NCBI RefSeq assembly: GCF_030316765.1
Contig: NZ_JASZYT010000011.1
Span: 62,001 to 126,000, forward strand
Direction of reading: 5' to 3'
Source: Variovorax saccharolyticus
GTDB lineage: Bacteria; Pseudomonadota; Gammaproteobacteria; Burkholderiales; Burkholderiaceae_C
Length of the DNA: 64,000 nt
In this document: positions 17,263-27,424 of the stretch, piece after piece
Position numbering within the stretch: position 1 is the first letter of the stretch
How the letters are laid out: the number at the start of each line of letters is the position of its first letter
Program-made: the position numbers and the translations under genes
The notes under the pieces: model-generated
Seen by the model: the letters and a program-made list of their open reading frames with translations, nothing else
Databases searched by the model: none
What the model was told of the DNA's origin: nothing

Positions 17263-18489
17263 ATGCACTCGTCCTCCGCCTCGCCCACGCCCGCCCAAGC
17301 CCTTCGTCTCGCACTGGCCCTGTCGCTGGGGGCGGCCGTCTCGCTCGGCATCACCCGCTTCTCGTACGGCCTGCTGCTGCCGCCAATGCGCGCCGATCTC
17401 GGCTGGAGCTATGCGCTGGCTGGCGGCATGAACACCGCCAACGCCGCCGGCTACCTGTTCGGCGCCATGCTGACGCCGGCCCTGATGCGCCGCTTCGGCG
17501 CCGTGCGGCTGCTGGTCGGCGGCGCGGTCGCAGCCAGTGTGTTCATGGCGGCCAGCGGCTTCTTCAGTTCGGCCCCGGCGCTGCTGCTGCAACGGCTGCT
17601 GGCGGGCGTGGCGAGTGCCTGGGTGTTCGTGTCCGGCGGCCTGCTGGCGGCACGCCTCGGCGCCTCCCAGGCTTCGCGCTCGGGCTTCCTCCTGGGGCTG
17701 TATTACGGCGGGACCGGCTTCGGCATCACGCTATCGGCGTTGCTGGTGCCGGCGGTGCTGCAGGCCGCGGCCGGCGTGCCGCAAGGCTGGGCCTGGGCCT
17801 GGTGGGCGCTGGCGCTGGCGAGCGTCGCCGCCACCGCGGTGCTGGCGATCGCCGTGCGCGCGATGCCGGGGGAGGGCGCTGCCGCCGCAGCGCCGGCACG
17901 CGGCCCGGCCACCGCCACTTCGACCGACTGGCCGCTGCGGCGCTTCGGCTGGGCCCTGTCCGGCTATGCGCTGTTCGGCGCCGGTTACATCGGCTACATG
18001 ACCTTCGTCATCGCGCTGCTGCGCGAGCAAGGCGCGAGCCCGGGCGACGTCACCTTGTTCTATGCCCTGCTGGGCGTCGCCTGCGTCGCCTCTTCCCGGC
18101 TGTGGGCCGGGCTGCTGGACCGCTACCGCGGCGGTGGTCCGCAGGCGCTGTTGAATGGGCTGCTGGGGGTGGCGACCCTGCTGCCGGTGCTGAGTCCCGC
18201 GTGGCCGGTGACGATGGCCTCGGGCCTGATGTTCGGCGCGGTCTTCTTGTCGGTGGTGGCCTCGACCACGGCGCTGGTGCGGCACAACCTGCCGGCGTCC
18301 CAATGGGCGGCCGGCATCAGCGCCTTCACGATCGTCTTCGCGCTGGGCCAGATCGTCGGGCCCACCGTGACCGGATGGATCTCCGACGGCCGGGGCGGCC
18401 TGGCGGGTGGCCTGGTCGCCTCGGCCCTCACGCTGTGGGCCGGGGCGCTGCTGGCCTGGCGCCAGCGACCCGGTGCGCCTACTTCGTGA
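17263..18489 (+). CDS. YbfB/YjiJ-family MFS transporter
   Basis: Inner-membrane major facilitator of about 408 residues with twelve predicted helices. The N-terminal stretch SLGITRFSYGLLLPPMRADL is typical of the YbfB/YjiJ family, whose substrates are mostly unknown. An in-frame upstream ATG at 17227 would add 12 residues; ATG 17263 (MHSSSASPTPAQ) is used because it gives the usual short N-terminus. It is divergent from the ene-reductase gene. Its end overlaps the converging glutathione transferase gene by 11 bases. Confidence 0.88.
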   Translation: MHSSSASPTPAQALRLALALSLGAAVSLGITRFSYGLLLPPMRADLGWSYALAGGMNTANAAGYLFGAMLTPALMRRFGAVRLLVGGAVAASVFMAASGFFSSAPALLLQRLLAGVASAWVFVSGGLLAARLGASQASRSGFLLGLYYGGTGFGITLSALLVPAVLQAAAGVPQGWAWAWWALALASVAATAVLAIAVRAMPGEGAAAAAPARGPATATSTDWPLRRFGWALSGYALFGAGYIGYMTFVIALLREQGASPGDVTLFYALLGVACVASSRLWAGLLDRYRGGGPQALLNGLLGVATLLPVLSPAWPVTMASGLMFGAVFLSVVASTTALVRHNLPASQWAAGISAFTIVFALGQIVGPTVTGWISDGRGGLAGGLVASALTLWAGALLAWRQRPGAPTS

Positions 18490-19087
18490 GGCCTTCGGCC
18501 TTCAGGGCGTCCTGGACCGCCGGACGCGCCGCGATCCGCGCATGCCAGGCGTTCAGGTTCTCCAGTCCCGACAGGTCGACGCCGGTCGGCTTGGCCCAGT
18601 TCGTGACGGTGAACAGGTAGCCATCGGCGACGCTGAAGTGCTCGCCCATGAGGAACTCCTTGTCGGCGAGCTGGCCGTCGAGCCATTCATAGCGCGAGCG
18701 CAGCTTGGTCTTGGAGATGTTCTTGCCTTCGTCCGGCATGCCCGGGTTGAACAGCGGCGAGAAGCTCTTGTGGATCTCCGTGCCGATGAAGGTCAGCCAT
18801 TCCTGCAGCCGGTAGCGCGGCATCGTGCCATTGGCCGGTGCCAGGTTCTTGGTCGGTGCCAGGTCGGCGATGTACTGCAGGATGGCCGGGCCTTCGCGCA
18901 GGCGCGTGCCGTCGTCGAGCTCCAGCATCGGCACGTAGCCCAGCGGATTGATGCCGTAGTAGTCGGTGCCGTCCTGCAGCTTGTGGCTCTTGGTGCTCGC
19001 GAGCACGGGCTCGAAGGCCAGGCCGGCTTCGCGCAGCGCGATATGGGGCGACAGCGAGCAGGCGCCCGGCGAGTAGTACAGCTTCAT
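18479..19087 (-). CDS. Glutathione S-transferase, GstA-like
   Basis: Cytoplasmic enzyme of 202 residues. The thioredoxin-like N-terminal domain starts MKLYYSPGACSLSPHIALRE with the beta-class Cys10 that binds glutathione, and has NPLGYVPMLELDDG and EGPAILQYIAD. The alpha-helical C-terminal domain runs from about residue 90 and includes FSVADGYLFTVTNW. Length and motifs match bacterial GstA. The ATG at 19087 gives the canonical start; a 22-codon in-frame extension upstream is not supported. Single gene. Confidence 0.92.
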   Translation of the reverse strand: MKLYYSPGACSLSPHIALREAGLAFEPVLASTKSHKLQDGTDYYGINPLGYVPMLELDDGTRLREGPAILQYIADLAPTKNLAPANGTMPRYRLQEWLTFIGTEIHKSFSPLFNPGMPDEGKNISKTKLRSRYEWLDGQLADKEFLMGEHFSVADGYLFTVTNWAKPTGVDLSGLENLNAWHARIAARPAVQDALKAEGLTK

Positions 19088-19267
19088 TCGAAAAACTCCA
19101 GTGAATAGGCAAACGCGTTCTTGTCGACGCGAAGGCGATGCTAGCGGTTTCACGGCGCGCGCGTTTCTGTCCTACGGACCCTTGGGCTGCGCGACTATGG
19201 GGCCCCTGGGTCCGTGTCCCTAAGCTGCTGCGTACTGCGGCGATGGCGCCGTGCAAGGAGTTCATCC

Positions 19268-19453
19268 ATGTTGAAGTACGCGATCGTCTTCGCCGTCATT
19301 TCGCTGATCGCCGGTGCCCTGGGCTTCGGCGGCGTGGCCGCGGGCGCCGCCGGCATCGCCAAGGTGCTGTTCGGCCTGTTCCTGATCCTCGCGGTGGTGT
19401 TTCTGGTGCTTGCCGCCTTGGGCGTGGGCGCGGTGAAGAAGGCGCTGGACTGA
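19268..19453 (+). CDS. DUF1328 (YtjA-family) small membrane protein
   Basis: A 61-residue protein of two hydrophobic helices (residues about 3-25 and 30-52) with the family pattern MLKYAIVFAVISLIAGALGF, and a Lys-rich C-terminus. DUF1328 proteins are small inner-membrane proteins of unknown role, often linked to stress. A good ribosome site, AAGGAG, lies 7 bases before the ATG. Confidence 0.9.
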   Translation: MLKYAIVFAVISLIAGALGFGGVAAGAAGIAKVLFGLFLILAVVFLVLAALGVGAVKKALD

Positions 19454-19593
19454 TGGCGCCGCGTCTGTCGCCACGCTGGCCGCGCGCCCGTCCGCTGGTC
19501 GCCCTGCTGCAGAGTCCTGCGCATCGCGTGATGCGCGTGCTCGACGTGACCCGCTCGCACTGGCAGGTGCACGCTCCCGCGGCGCAGGGCTGA
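19453..19593 (+). CDS. Possible small basic protein coupled to DUF1328
   Basis: A 46-codon frame beginning MAPRLSPRWPRARPL whose ATG overlaps the preceding stop by one base (TGATG) and which ends 3 bases before the transglutaminase gene start. It is rich in Arg, Pro and Trp. No family was recognised. The tight packing suggests it may be translated, but composition alone could create this frame by chance. Confidence 0.35.
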   Translation: MAPRLSPRWPRARPLVALLQSPAHRVMRVLDVTRSHWQVHAPAAQG

Positions 19594-19596
19594 GCC

Positions 19597-20511
19597 ATGC
19601 ATTTCTCACACGTCGATGCGGTGCTGGAGTACGAGGTTGCCGCTCCCGCTCACCTGCTGCTCAATATCGAGGCGGCGCGCTGCGGGGCCCAGGCCCTGGT
19701 CAGCGAAGACCTGGTGATCGAGCCCGCGGTGCAGATGCAGGCCTTCTGCGACGAGGGCAGCGGCAATCGCTTCGTGCGCTTCGATGCCCGGCCGGGGCCG
19801 CTCAAGATCCGCTACAAGGCCCATGTGCAGCGCTCGTGGGCGGAGGTGCCGACCGACTTGGCGGAAGTGCCGGTCAACGAAGTGCCGAACGAGATCCTTC
19901 ATTACCTGATGCCGTCGCGCTACTGCGAATCGGACCTGATGTCGCGTTGCGCCATCCAGCTGTTCGGCGACCTGCCGCAGGGCATCGGCCGGGTGCAGGC
20001 CATCGTCGACTGGATCCACGACAGCATCACCTACGAGCCGGGCAGCAGCGACTCGACCACCACTGCGCGCGAAGTCTTCGTCGAGCGGGCCGGCGTCTGC
20101 CGTGATTTCGCCCACCTCGGCATCACCTTTTGCCGGGCGCTGAACATCCCGGCCCGGCTGGTGGTGGGCTATGTCTGGTTCGACGAGCCGCCGCAGGATT
20201 TCCATGCGGTGTTCGAGGCCTGGCTGGGTGGGCAATGGGTGCTGTTCGACGCCACGCGCATGGCGCCGGTCGACCGGCTGGTGCGCGTGGGCACCGGCCG
20301 CGATGCCAAGGATGTCGCCTTCTGCACCATCTTCGGCCCGGTGCGCATGACGGCCAAGACGCTCACCGTGCGGGAGTTGCAGGACGAGCGCGAGGCCGCG
20401 CCGGTCGAGCCCCGTCCCAGCGGCCAGATCGTCGGCATCGAGAAGCCGGTTCCGGTGCCGGAACTGGAGGCCGGCGCCGCCTCGGCCCACGAGCTGCCGG
20501 TCGCCGGCTGA
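19597..20511 (+). CDS. Transglutaminase-like cysteine peptidase-fold protein
   Basis: A 304-residue cytoplasmic protein with an N-terminal beta-rich domain (residues 1-about 90) and a transglutaminase-like core. The catalytic triad is visible: Cys in RAGVCRDFAHLGITFCR, His in PPQDFHAVFEAWL and Asp in WVLFDATRMAPVDR. Such proteins may be proteases or cross-linking enzymes; in proteobacteria they are often found near alpha-E and circularly permuted ATP-grasp genes, which are absent here. It lacks a signal peptide. It is the third gene of a short rightward run after DUF1328. Confidence 0.85.
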   Translation: MHFSHVDAVLEYEVAAPAHLLLNIEAARCGAQALVSEDLVIEPAVQMQAFCDEGSGNRFVRFDARPGPLKIRYKAHVQRSWAEVPTDLAEVPVNEVPNEILHYLMPSRYCESDLMSRCAIQLFGDLPQGIGRVQAIVDWIHDSITYEPGSSDSTTTAREVFVERAGVCRDFAHLGITFCRALNIPARLVVGYVWFDEPPQDFHAVFEAWLGGQWVLFDATRMAPVDRLVRVGTGRDAKDVAFCTIFGPVRMTAKTLTVRELQDEREAAPVEPRPSGQIVGIEKPVPVPELEAGAASAHELPVAG

Positions 20512-20520
20512 AGATCGATG

Positions 20521-20543
20521 ATTGCTATCAAAATGATAGCAAT
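20521..20543. repeat. Perfect inverted repeat ATTGCTATCA-aaa-TGATAGCAAT
   Basis: Ten-base arms with a three-base loop just after the transglutaminase gene. The surrounding DNA is GC-rich, so this AT-rich palindrome stands out. From general knowledge, closely similar TTGCTATCA palindromes recur between genes in Comamonadaceae. It could act as a hairpin terminator, though no T-run follows. Confidence 0.65.
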
Positions 20544-20675
20544 CCGATCAATGTAGAAGCCCCGCCGGCGCGGGCGGCGGCCGGGCCGGCTTGACCTCGA
20601 AGCAGCACGGAAACACGGCCGCGATTAAAATTGCCGCCCCCCTTCCGAGAGCGCACACCTGCTGCGCCCCAATTC

Positions 20676-22624
<1,949 letters not shown>

Positions 22625-22628
<4 letters not shown>

Positions 22629-23263
22629 GCCAGGAACAACTGCTGCGGGACGGCGCCGCCGCCCTGGGTCTGAGCCTGAGCGATGCGCAGTGCGAACGCC
22701 TGCTTGCCTATGGCGCTCTCATTCTCAAGTGGAACAAGGTCTACAACCTGACGGCCCTGCGGGATCCGGGCACCGTGCTCACGCACCACCTGCTCGACAG
22801 CCTGTCCGTGATCGCGCCGCTGGCGCGCGAGTGTCCAGAAAAGGCGAATCTGCTGGACGTTGGCGCCGGAGCCGGCTTGCCTGGCGTGGTGATCGCCATC
22901 CTGCGGGACGATATCCAGGTGACCTGCCTCGACGCCGTGGCCAAGAAGGCGGCCTTCGTCCAGCAAGTCGCCTCCGAACTGCGCCTGAAGAACCTGCGCG
23001 GCCTGCACGCCCGGGTCGAGGCCCTGACGGGCAGCTATGAGCTGATCAGTTCCCGCGCCTTCGCTTCGCTGGCGGATTTCGTTTCGGGCTCGCACCACCT
23101 GCTGGCGCCGGGCGGTGTCTGGATGGCCATGAAGGGCAGGGTGCCGGACGACGAAATCGCCCAGCTGCCTCCGGAATCCAAGGTGTTTCACGTGGAACAA
23201 CTCACGGTTCCCGGCCTGGATGCCGAGCGTTGCATCGTCTGGATGCGAAAACCCGGCGCTTGA
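22625..23263 (+). CDS. rsmG: 16S rRNA (guanine-N7) methyltransferase RsmG
   Basis: SAM-dependent methyltransferase of 212 residues that modifies G527 of 16S rRNA. Motifs: KWNKVYNLTALRDP near the start, LLDSLSVIAPLA, the SAM loop LLDVGAGAGLPGVVIAI, and SSRAFASLADFV. The start overlaps the mnmG stop (ATGA), so the two are translationally coupled. A near-perfect parS site lies in the 3' part of the gene. Confidence 0.96.
23184..23199. other. parS: Second parS-like site (15 of 16 bases)
   Basis: TGTTTCACGTGGAACA differs from the consensus parS by one base in the right arm. It lies within rsmG, encoding part of KVFHVEQL, 1.06 kb from the perfect site. Paired parS sites near parAB are common in chromosomes. 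Confidence 0.85.
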
Positions 23264-23323
23264 ACGGCGCTCCGCGCGTCGACCTCGCTTAGACTCGACG
23301 CACTCCCTTTTGAGGTCATTTCC

Positions 23324-23938
23324 ATGTTCGGCATCGCTGACTACGGCGCATTCGTCGCGGCCATCATTCTTTTTCTCGCGATTCCCGGGCCTGGCAACCT
23401 CGCGCTGATCACCTCGACCGGCAAAGGCGGCGTCCGCGGTGGCCTGGCCGCCACGCTCGGCGTGATTGCCGGCGACCAGGTGCTGATGTGGGCTGCCGTG
23501 GCCGGCGTCGCTGCCTTGCTGGCCGCGTACCCGGCCGCTTTCAGCGCGGTGCAATGGCTTGGCGCCGCCTATCTGGCCTGGCTGGGCTACAAGATGATCC
23601 GGGCCAAGCCCGGCGCCGCGCCGATCCTCAATATCCGGCCCCGCCAGTACTTCCAGCAGGCGGTGACCATCACGCTGTTGAATCCCAAGGCCATCGTGTT
23701 CTACATGGCCTTCTTCCCGCTGTTCATCGATCCCGCCCGCCATCAGGGCTTCGCAACCTTCGGCGCGATGGCCGCCACGATCGCCTTGCTGACCTTCATG
23801 TACGGCCTGATCGTCACGCTCCTGACCTACTTCCTGGCCGAGCGGCTGCGCGCCAATCCGCGGATCTCGGGCGCACTCGGCAAGCTGGCCGGTGTCTTCC
23901 TGATCGCCTTCGGCTTCAAGTTGGCGATTTCCAGATAA
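23324..23938 (+). CDS. LysE/RhtB-family amino acid exporter
   Basis: Inner-membrane protein of 204 residues with six predicted helices. The family signature is at the start (FLAIPGPGNLALITSTGKGG), followed by LGAAYLAWLGYKMIRAK and LLNPKAIVFYMAFFPLFID. LysE/RhtB proteins export amino acids or related metabolites; the substrate is unknown here. It sits between rsmG and parA, 2 bases before parA, so it is probably co-transcribed, although functionally unrelated to partitioning. Confidence 0.92.
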   Translation: MFGIADYGAFVAAIILFLAIPGPGNLALITSTGKGGVRGGLAATLGVIAGDQVLMWAAVAGVAALLAAYPAAFSAVQWLGAAYLAWLGYKMIRAKPGAAPILNIRPRQYFQQAVTITLLNPKAIVFYMAFFPLFIDPARHQGFATFGAMAATIALLTFMYGLIVTLLTYFLAERLRANPRISGALGKLAGVFLIAFGFKLAISR

Positions 23939-23940
23939 GC

Positions 23941-24807
23941 ATGGCCAAGATTTTCTGCATTGCGAACCAGAAGGGCGGCGTCGGCAAGACAACGACCACC
24001 GTGAACCTCGCGGCCGGCCTGGCCAAGGTCGGACAACGGGTCCTGATGATCGACCTCGATCCCCAGGGCAATGCCACTATGGGCTCGGGCGTCGACAAGC
24101 GCCAGCTCGAAACCACGGTGTACGACGTCCTGCTCGAGTCGGCTTCCGTGGCCGAGGCGCGCGTCCACTCCGAGAAGTGCGGCTATGACATCCTCGGCGC
24201 CAACCGCGAGCTGGCCGGCGCCGAGGTCGAGATGGTGGCGCTCGACCGCCGCGAGAAGCGCCTGCGAACGGCCCTTGCAGCGGTTGGCGCCGAATACGAC
24301 TTCATCCTGATCGACTGCCCGCCCAGCCTGAGCCTGCTGACCCTCAACGGACTGTGTGCCGCCCATGGCGTGATCGTGCCGATGCAGTGCGAGTACTTCG
24401 CGCTCGAGGGGCTGACCGACCTGGTCAACACGATCAAGCAGGTGCATGCCAACCTCAACAAGAACCTGCAGATCATCGGTCTGCTGCGCGTGATGTTCGA
24501 CCCCCGCATCACCCTGCAGCAGCAGGTGAGCGAGCAGCTCAAGGCCCATTTTGGCGAGAAGGTGTTCGACACCGTGATCCCGCGCAACGTGCGGCTGGCC
24601 GAAGCGCCGAGCTACGGGCTGCCGGGCGTGGTGTTCGACCCGCCGGCCAAGGGCAGCCAGGCCTTCGTCGCCTTCGCCGAGGAGCTGGTGCGCAAGATGC
24701 CGCCCGCCAGCGCCCTGGCGGCCGAGGCCGCGTCGCCGCCGGTACCGCCGGTGCCGGCCCCGATGGATGCACCGCCGGTGGCGGTCCAAGTGCCGGACAG
24801 CCTTTGA
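23941..24807 (+). CDS. parA: Chromosome partitioning ATPase ParA (Soj)
   Basis: Cytoplasmic P-loop ATPase of 288 residues that drives segregation of ParB-bound parS regions. The deviant Walker A is IANQKGGVGKTTTTVNLAAG, Walker A' is VLMIDLDPQGNAT and Walker B is FILIDCPPSLSLLTLN. The C-terminal 30 residues are a Pro/Ala-rich tail. ATG 23941 gives the standard start MAKIFCIANQ. The stop overlaps the next gene's TTG start (TTGA). parB follows one gene later. Confidence 0.96.
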   Translation: MAKIFCIANQKGGVGKTTTTVNLAAGLAKVGQRVLMIDLDPQGNATMGSGVDKRQLETTVYDVLLESASVAEARVHSEKCGYDILGANRELAGAEVEMVALDRREKRLRTALAAVGAEYDFILIDCPPSLSLLTLNGLCAAHGVIVPMQCEYFALEGLTDLVNTIKQVHANLNKNLQIIGLLRVMFDPRITLQQQVSEQLKAHFGEKVFDTVIPRNVRLAEAPSYGLPGVVFDPPAKGSQAFVAFAEELVRKMPPASALAAEAASPPVPPVPAPMDAPPVAVQVPDSL

Positions 24808-25346
24808 GCGCGCCGAAGATCCTGCTGCTGCCCGGATGGCAGAACAGCGACCCGGGCCACTGGCAGAGCCGCTGGGAGGCGGTGTACGGCGACCATCGGG
24901 TCGAGCAGCACGACTGGATGCGGCCGCTGCGCGGAGACTGGTGCGCCCGCCTCGAGGAAGAGGTCCTGGCGGCCCCGGGTCCGGTGGCGCTGGTCGCCCA
25001 CAGCCTGGGCTGCATCCTGGTGGCGGCCTGGGCCGCGCACTCCGGCCATGCGCACAAGGTGCGGGCAGCCCTGCTGGTGGCGCCCGGCGACCTCGAACGC
25101 GACGACCTGCGCCAGATGATCCCGGGCTGGGCGCCGATCGTGCGCCGGCCGCTGCCGTTCCCCGCCCTGATGATCGCGGCAGATGACGATCCCTACTGCG
25201 AGGCCGGCCGCTCGCGCCAACTGGCGCGCGACTGGGGCGCTCGCTTCATCGATGCCGGTGCCCGCGGCCACATCAACAGCGAGTCCGGCCTGGGTGACTG
25301 GCCCGAAGGCCGCGAACTGCTGAACGACCTACTGAAAGAAGAATGA
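24804..25346 (+). CDS. RBBP9/YdeN-family alpha/beta hydrolase
   Basis: A 180-residue serine hydrolase with the RBBP9/YdeN pattern: LLLPGWQNSDPGHWQSRWE at the N-terminus, the nucleophile Ser in VALVAHSLGCILVA, Asp in ALMIAADDDPYC and His in GARGHINSESGLGDWPEG. The only start that fits the conserved N-terminus is a TTG overlapping the parA stop. It is wedged between parA and parB with overlaps on both sides, an arrangement seen in some Burkholderiales. A role in partitioning is not established. Confidence 0.85.
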   Translation: MSAPKILLLPGWQNSDPGHWQSRWEAVYGDHRVEQHDWMRPLRGDWCARLEEEVLAAPGPVALVAHSLGCILVAAWAAHSGHAHKVRAALLVAPGDLERDDLRQMIPGWAPIVRRPLPFPALMIAADDDPYCEAGRSRQLARDWGARFIDAGARGHINSESGLGDWPEGRELLNDLLKEE

Positions 25347-25351
25347 CCTCC

Positions 25352-26293
25352 ATGGCCACCAAAAAACCCAAGGGCCTCGGCCGCGGCCTCGAGGCCCTGC
25401 TGGGCCCGACCTTCAACGGCTCGGACGCCGCGGTCAACGACGAGTCGGCGGCGCCGAATCCGACCACGCTGCAACTCGACCAGATGGTGCCGGGCGTCTA
25501 CCAGCCGCGCACGCGGATGGACGAAGGCGCGCTCTACGAACTGGCCGAGAGCATCAAGGCGCAAGGCATCATGCAGCCGATCCTGGTGCGCCGCCTCGAC
25601 GCCGACGCAGCGCGCGAGAAGAAGGCCGAGTTCGAGATCATCGCGGGCGAGCGGCGCTTCCGGGCCGCCGGCCTGGCCGGGCTTGAAAGCGTGCCGGTGC
25701 TGGTGCGCGACGTGCCCGACGAGGCTGCGGCCGCCATGTCGCTGATCGAGAACATCCAGCGCGAGGACCTCAATCCGCTCGAGGAAGCCCAGGGCCTGCA
25801 AAGGTTGGTGCAGGAGTTTGGGCTTACTCACGAATCCGCGGCGCAGGCCGTCGGCCGCTCACGCAGTGCTGCCAGTAACCTGCTGCGCCTGCTGAACCTG
25901 GCCGAACCCGCACAAGCGATGCTGATGGCCGGCGACATCGACATGGGCCATGCCCGCGCGCTGCTGTCGCTCGACAAGGGCACGCAGATCACCGCGGCCA
26001 ACCAGATCGCGGCCAAGAAGATGTCGGTGCGCGAGGCCGAGGCCCTGGTCAAGAAGCTGGCGGCCGAGTTCAGCCTCACGCCTTCGCCGCGGCGCGGCAG
26101 CGCCGAGAAGTCGCGCGACCTGCTGCGGGTCGAGGAAGAGCTCGCCGACCTGCTCGCGGCCGAGGTCGAGGTCCGCATCAAGAAGCGCACCCGGCGCGGC
26201 GGCAAGGTGGAGGAGAGCGGCGAACTCGCGATCCACTTCGGTTCCCTCGACGCCCTCAACGGCCTGATCGATCGCATCCGCCAAACGGCCTAG
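25352..26293 (+). CDS. parB: Chromosome partitioning protein ParB (Spo0J)
   Basis: DNA-binding CTPase-type partition protein of about 313 residues. It has the N-terminal tag KPKGLGRGLEALLG, ParB boxes IIAGERRFRAAGLAG and LIENIQREDLNPLEEAQGLQ, an HTH region around LTHESAAQAVGRSRSAASNL, and a C-terminal dimerisation domain. Two starts are possible: ATG 25343, which overlaps the previous stop (ATGA), or ATG 25352, which gives the conserved MATKKPKGLGRG start and is used here. It binds the parS sites in mnmG and rsmG. Confidence 0.95.
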   Translation: MATKKPKGLGRGLEALLGPTFNGSDAAVNDESAAPNPTTLQLDQMVPGVYQPRTRMDEGALYELAESIKAQGIMQPILVRRLDADAAREKKAEFEIIAGERRFRAAGLAGLESVPVLVRDVPDEAAAAMSLIENIQREDLNPLEEAQGLQRLVQEFGLTHESAAQAVGRSRSAASNLLRLLNLAEPAQAMLMAGDIDMGHARALLSLDKGTQITAANQIAAKKMSVREAEALVKKLAAEFSLTPSPRRGSAEKSRDLLRVEEELADLLAAEVEVRIKKRTRRGGKVEESGELAIHFGSLDALNGLIDRIRQTA

Positions 26294-26319
26294 GCCACCT
26301 TCGGCCGGCCTTTGCTTCT

Positions 26320-26338
26320 GGTTGAATTGATTTCAACC
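26320..26338. promoter_or_regulatory. Inverted repeat GGTTGAA-N5-TTCAACC upstream of the CsgG-like gene
   Basis: Perfect seven-base arms with a five-base centre, 63 bases before the lipoprotein start, in an AT-richer stretch of a GC-rich genome. It could be an operator or a weak terminator for parB. No cognate regulator can be named. Confidence 0.4.
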
Positions 26339-26400
26339 GGTTACCCGTCCTATGCTCCAGATGCAACTTTCTAATAGAAAAGTTCTAAGAGGAGAATCAC

Positions 26401-27303
26401 ATGGGACTGACCAGATGGCCACTTGCCGCCCTGGCCGCGGGCACGGCGCTGCTCACCGGTTGCCAGACCACCGACATGCAGATGGGCAGCCAGAGCGCCA
26501 AGACGGTGGCCACCGGCAGCGCCGCGGGCAGTGCCAGCGCCAACACCAGCGGCGCGCTCGAGCGTTGTGACTCGCCGCTGGGCACGGTCTCGCTGATCGA
26601 GAACCAGTCGGCGGGCTGGTACACCATCCTGCGCAACGAGTACAAGCTGCCGCCGACCGCCAACCTGCTGCGGCTTCTGGTCCAGCAATCGAACTGCTTC
26701 GTGGTCGTGGAGCGCGGCGCGGCCGGCATGAACGCCATGTCGCGCGAACGCCAGTTGTCGCAATCGGGCGAGATGCGCCAGGGCAGCAACTTCGGCGCCG
26801 GCCAGATGGTCGCCTCCGACTACGGCCTGTCGCCCGAGATCGTCTTCAGCAACCAGAACGCCGGCGGTGTCGGCGGCGCACTGGGTGGCCTGGTCGGCGG
26901 CCGCTACGGCGGCGTGCTGTCCGCGGTCGGCGGCAGCATGCAGACCAAGGAGGCCAGCGCGCTCCTGACCCTGATCGACAACCGCTCGGGGGTCCAGGTC
27001 GCGGCCTCGGAGGGCAGCGCCTCGAAGACCGATTTCGGCGCCTTCGGCTCGGTGTTCGGCGGCAGCGCGGGCGGCGCGCTGGGTGGCTACACGAACACGG
27101 CCCAGGGCAAGGTGATCAGCGCCGCCTTCATGGACGCCTTCAACCAGATGGTCATCTCGCTGCGCAACTACAAGGCGCAGACGGTGAAGGGGCAGGGCCT
27201 GGGTGGCGGCGGCCGGCTCGGCGTCGATGGCGGTGCCGCGCCGTCGCAGACCTCGGCGCCGCAGCCCGCGCCGGCTCGGCGCGGCAGCAGCACTCAAAAA
27301 TAA
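26401..27303 (+). CDS. CsgG/HfaB-like outer-membrane lipoprotein
   Basis: A 300-residue lipoprotein with signal MGLTRWPLAALAAGTALLTG and lipobox LLTGC. The core contains LLRLLVQQSNCFVVVERG and a Gly-rich segment (AGGVGGALGGLVGGRYGG), as in CsgG/HfaB-type proteins that form outer-membrane secretion pores for curli or holdfast subunits. The tail is low-complexity Pro/Ala/Gln. A strong AGAGGAG lies 7 bases before the ATG. No curli or holdfast genes are adjacent, so its cargo is unknown. A strong terminator follows. Confidence 0.78.
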   Translation: MGLTRWPLAALAAGTALLTGCQTTDMQMGSQSAKTVATGSAAGSASANTSGALERCDSPLGTVSLIENQSAGWYTILRNEYKLPPTANLLRLLVQQSNCFVVVERGAAGMNAMSRERQLSQSGEMRQGSNFGAGQMVASDYGLSPEIVFSNQNAGGVGGALGGLVGGRYGGVLSAVGGSMQTKEASALLTLIDNRSGVQVAASEGSASKTDFGAFGSVFGGSAGGALGGYTNTAQGKVISAAFMDAFNQMVISLRNYKAQTVKGQGLGGGGRLGVDGGAAPSQTSAPQPAPARRGSSTQK

Positions 27304-27323
27304 GGGCAACGCTCAGGGTGCGA

Positions 27324-27363
27324 AAAACCCCGGCCGCTCGCCAGAGCGGGCCGGGGTTTTTTT
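27324..27363. terminator. Bidirectional intrinsic terminator
   Basis: A GC-rich stem (CCCCGGCC-GCTC pairing with GAGCGGGCCGGGG, one bulged base, loop GCCA) is flanked by A5 on the left and T7 on the right. It can terminate the lipoprotein gene on the plus strand and the dehydrogenase gene on the minus strand. Confidence 0.88.
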
Positions 27364-27375
27364 CTGATCAGTTGA

Positions 27376-27415
27376 GGACAGAGCAAAAACTGCTGCGCAG
27401 TTTCTTGGTCTGTCC
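27376..27415. repeat. Composite hairpin with nested inverted repeats
   Basis: Outer arms GGACAGA and TCTGTCC enclose a perfect inner hairpin AAACTGC-TGC-GCAGTTT. It lies between the terminator and the dehydrogenase stop codon. Its form suggests a small dispersed repeat, or a second terminator for the minus-strand gene. Confidence 0.5.
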
Positions 27416-27424
27416 CGCAAGGTC

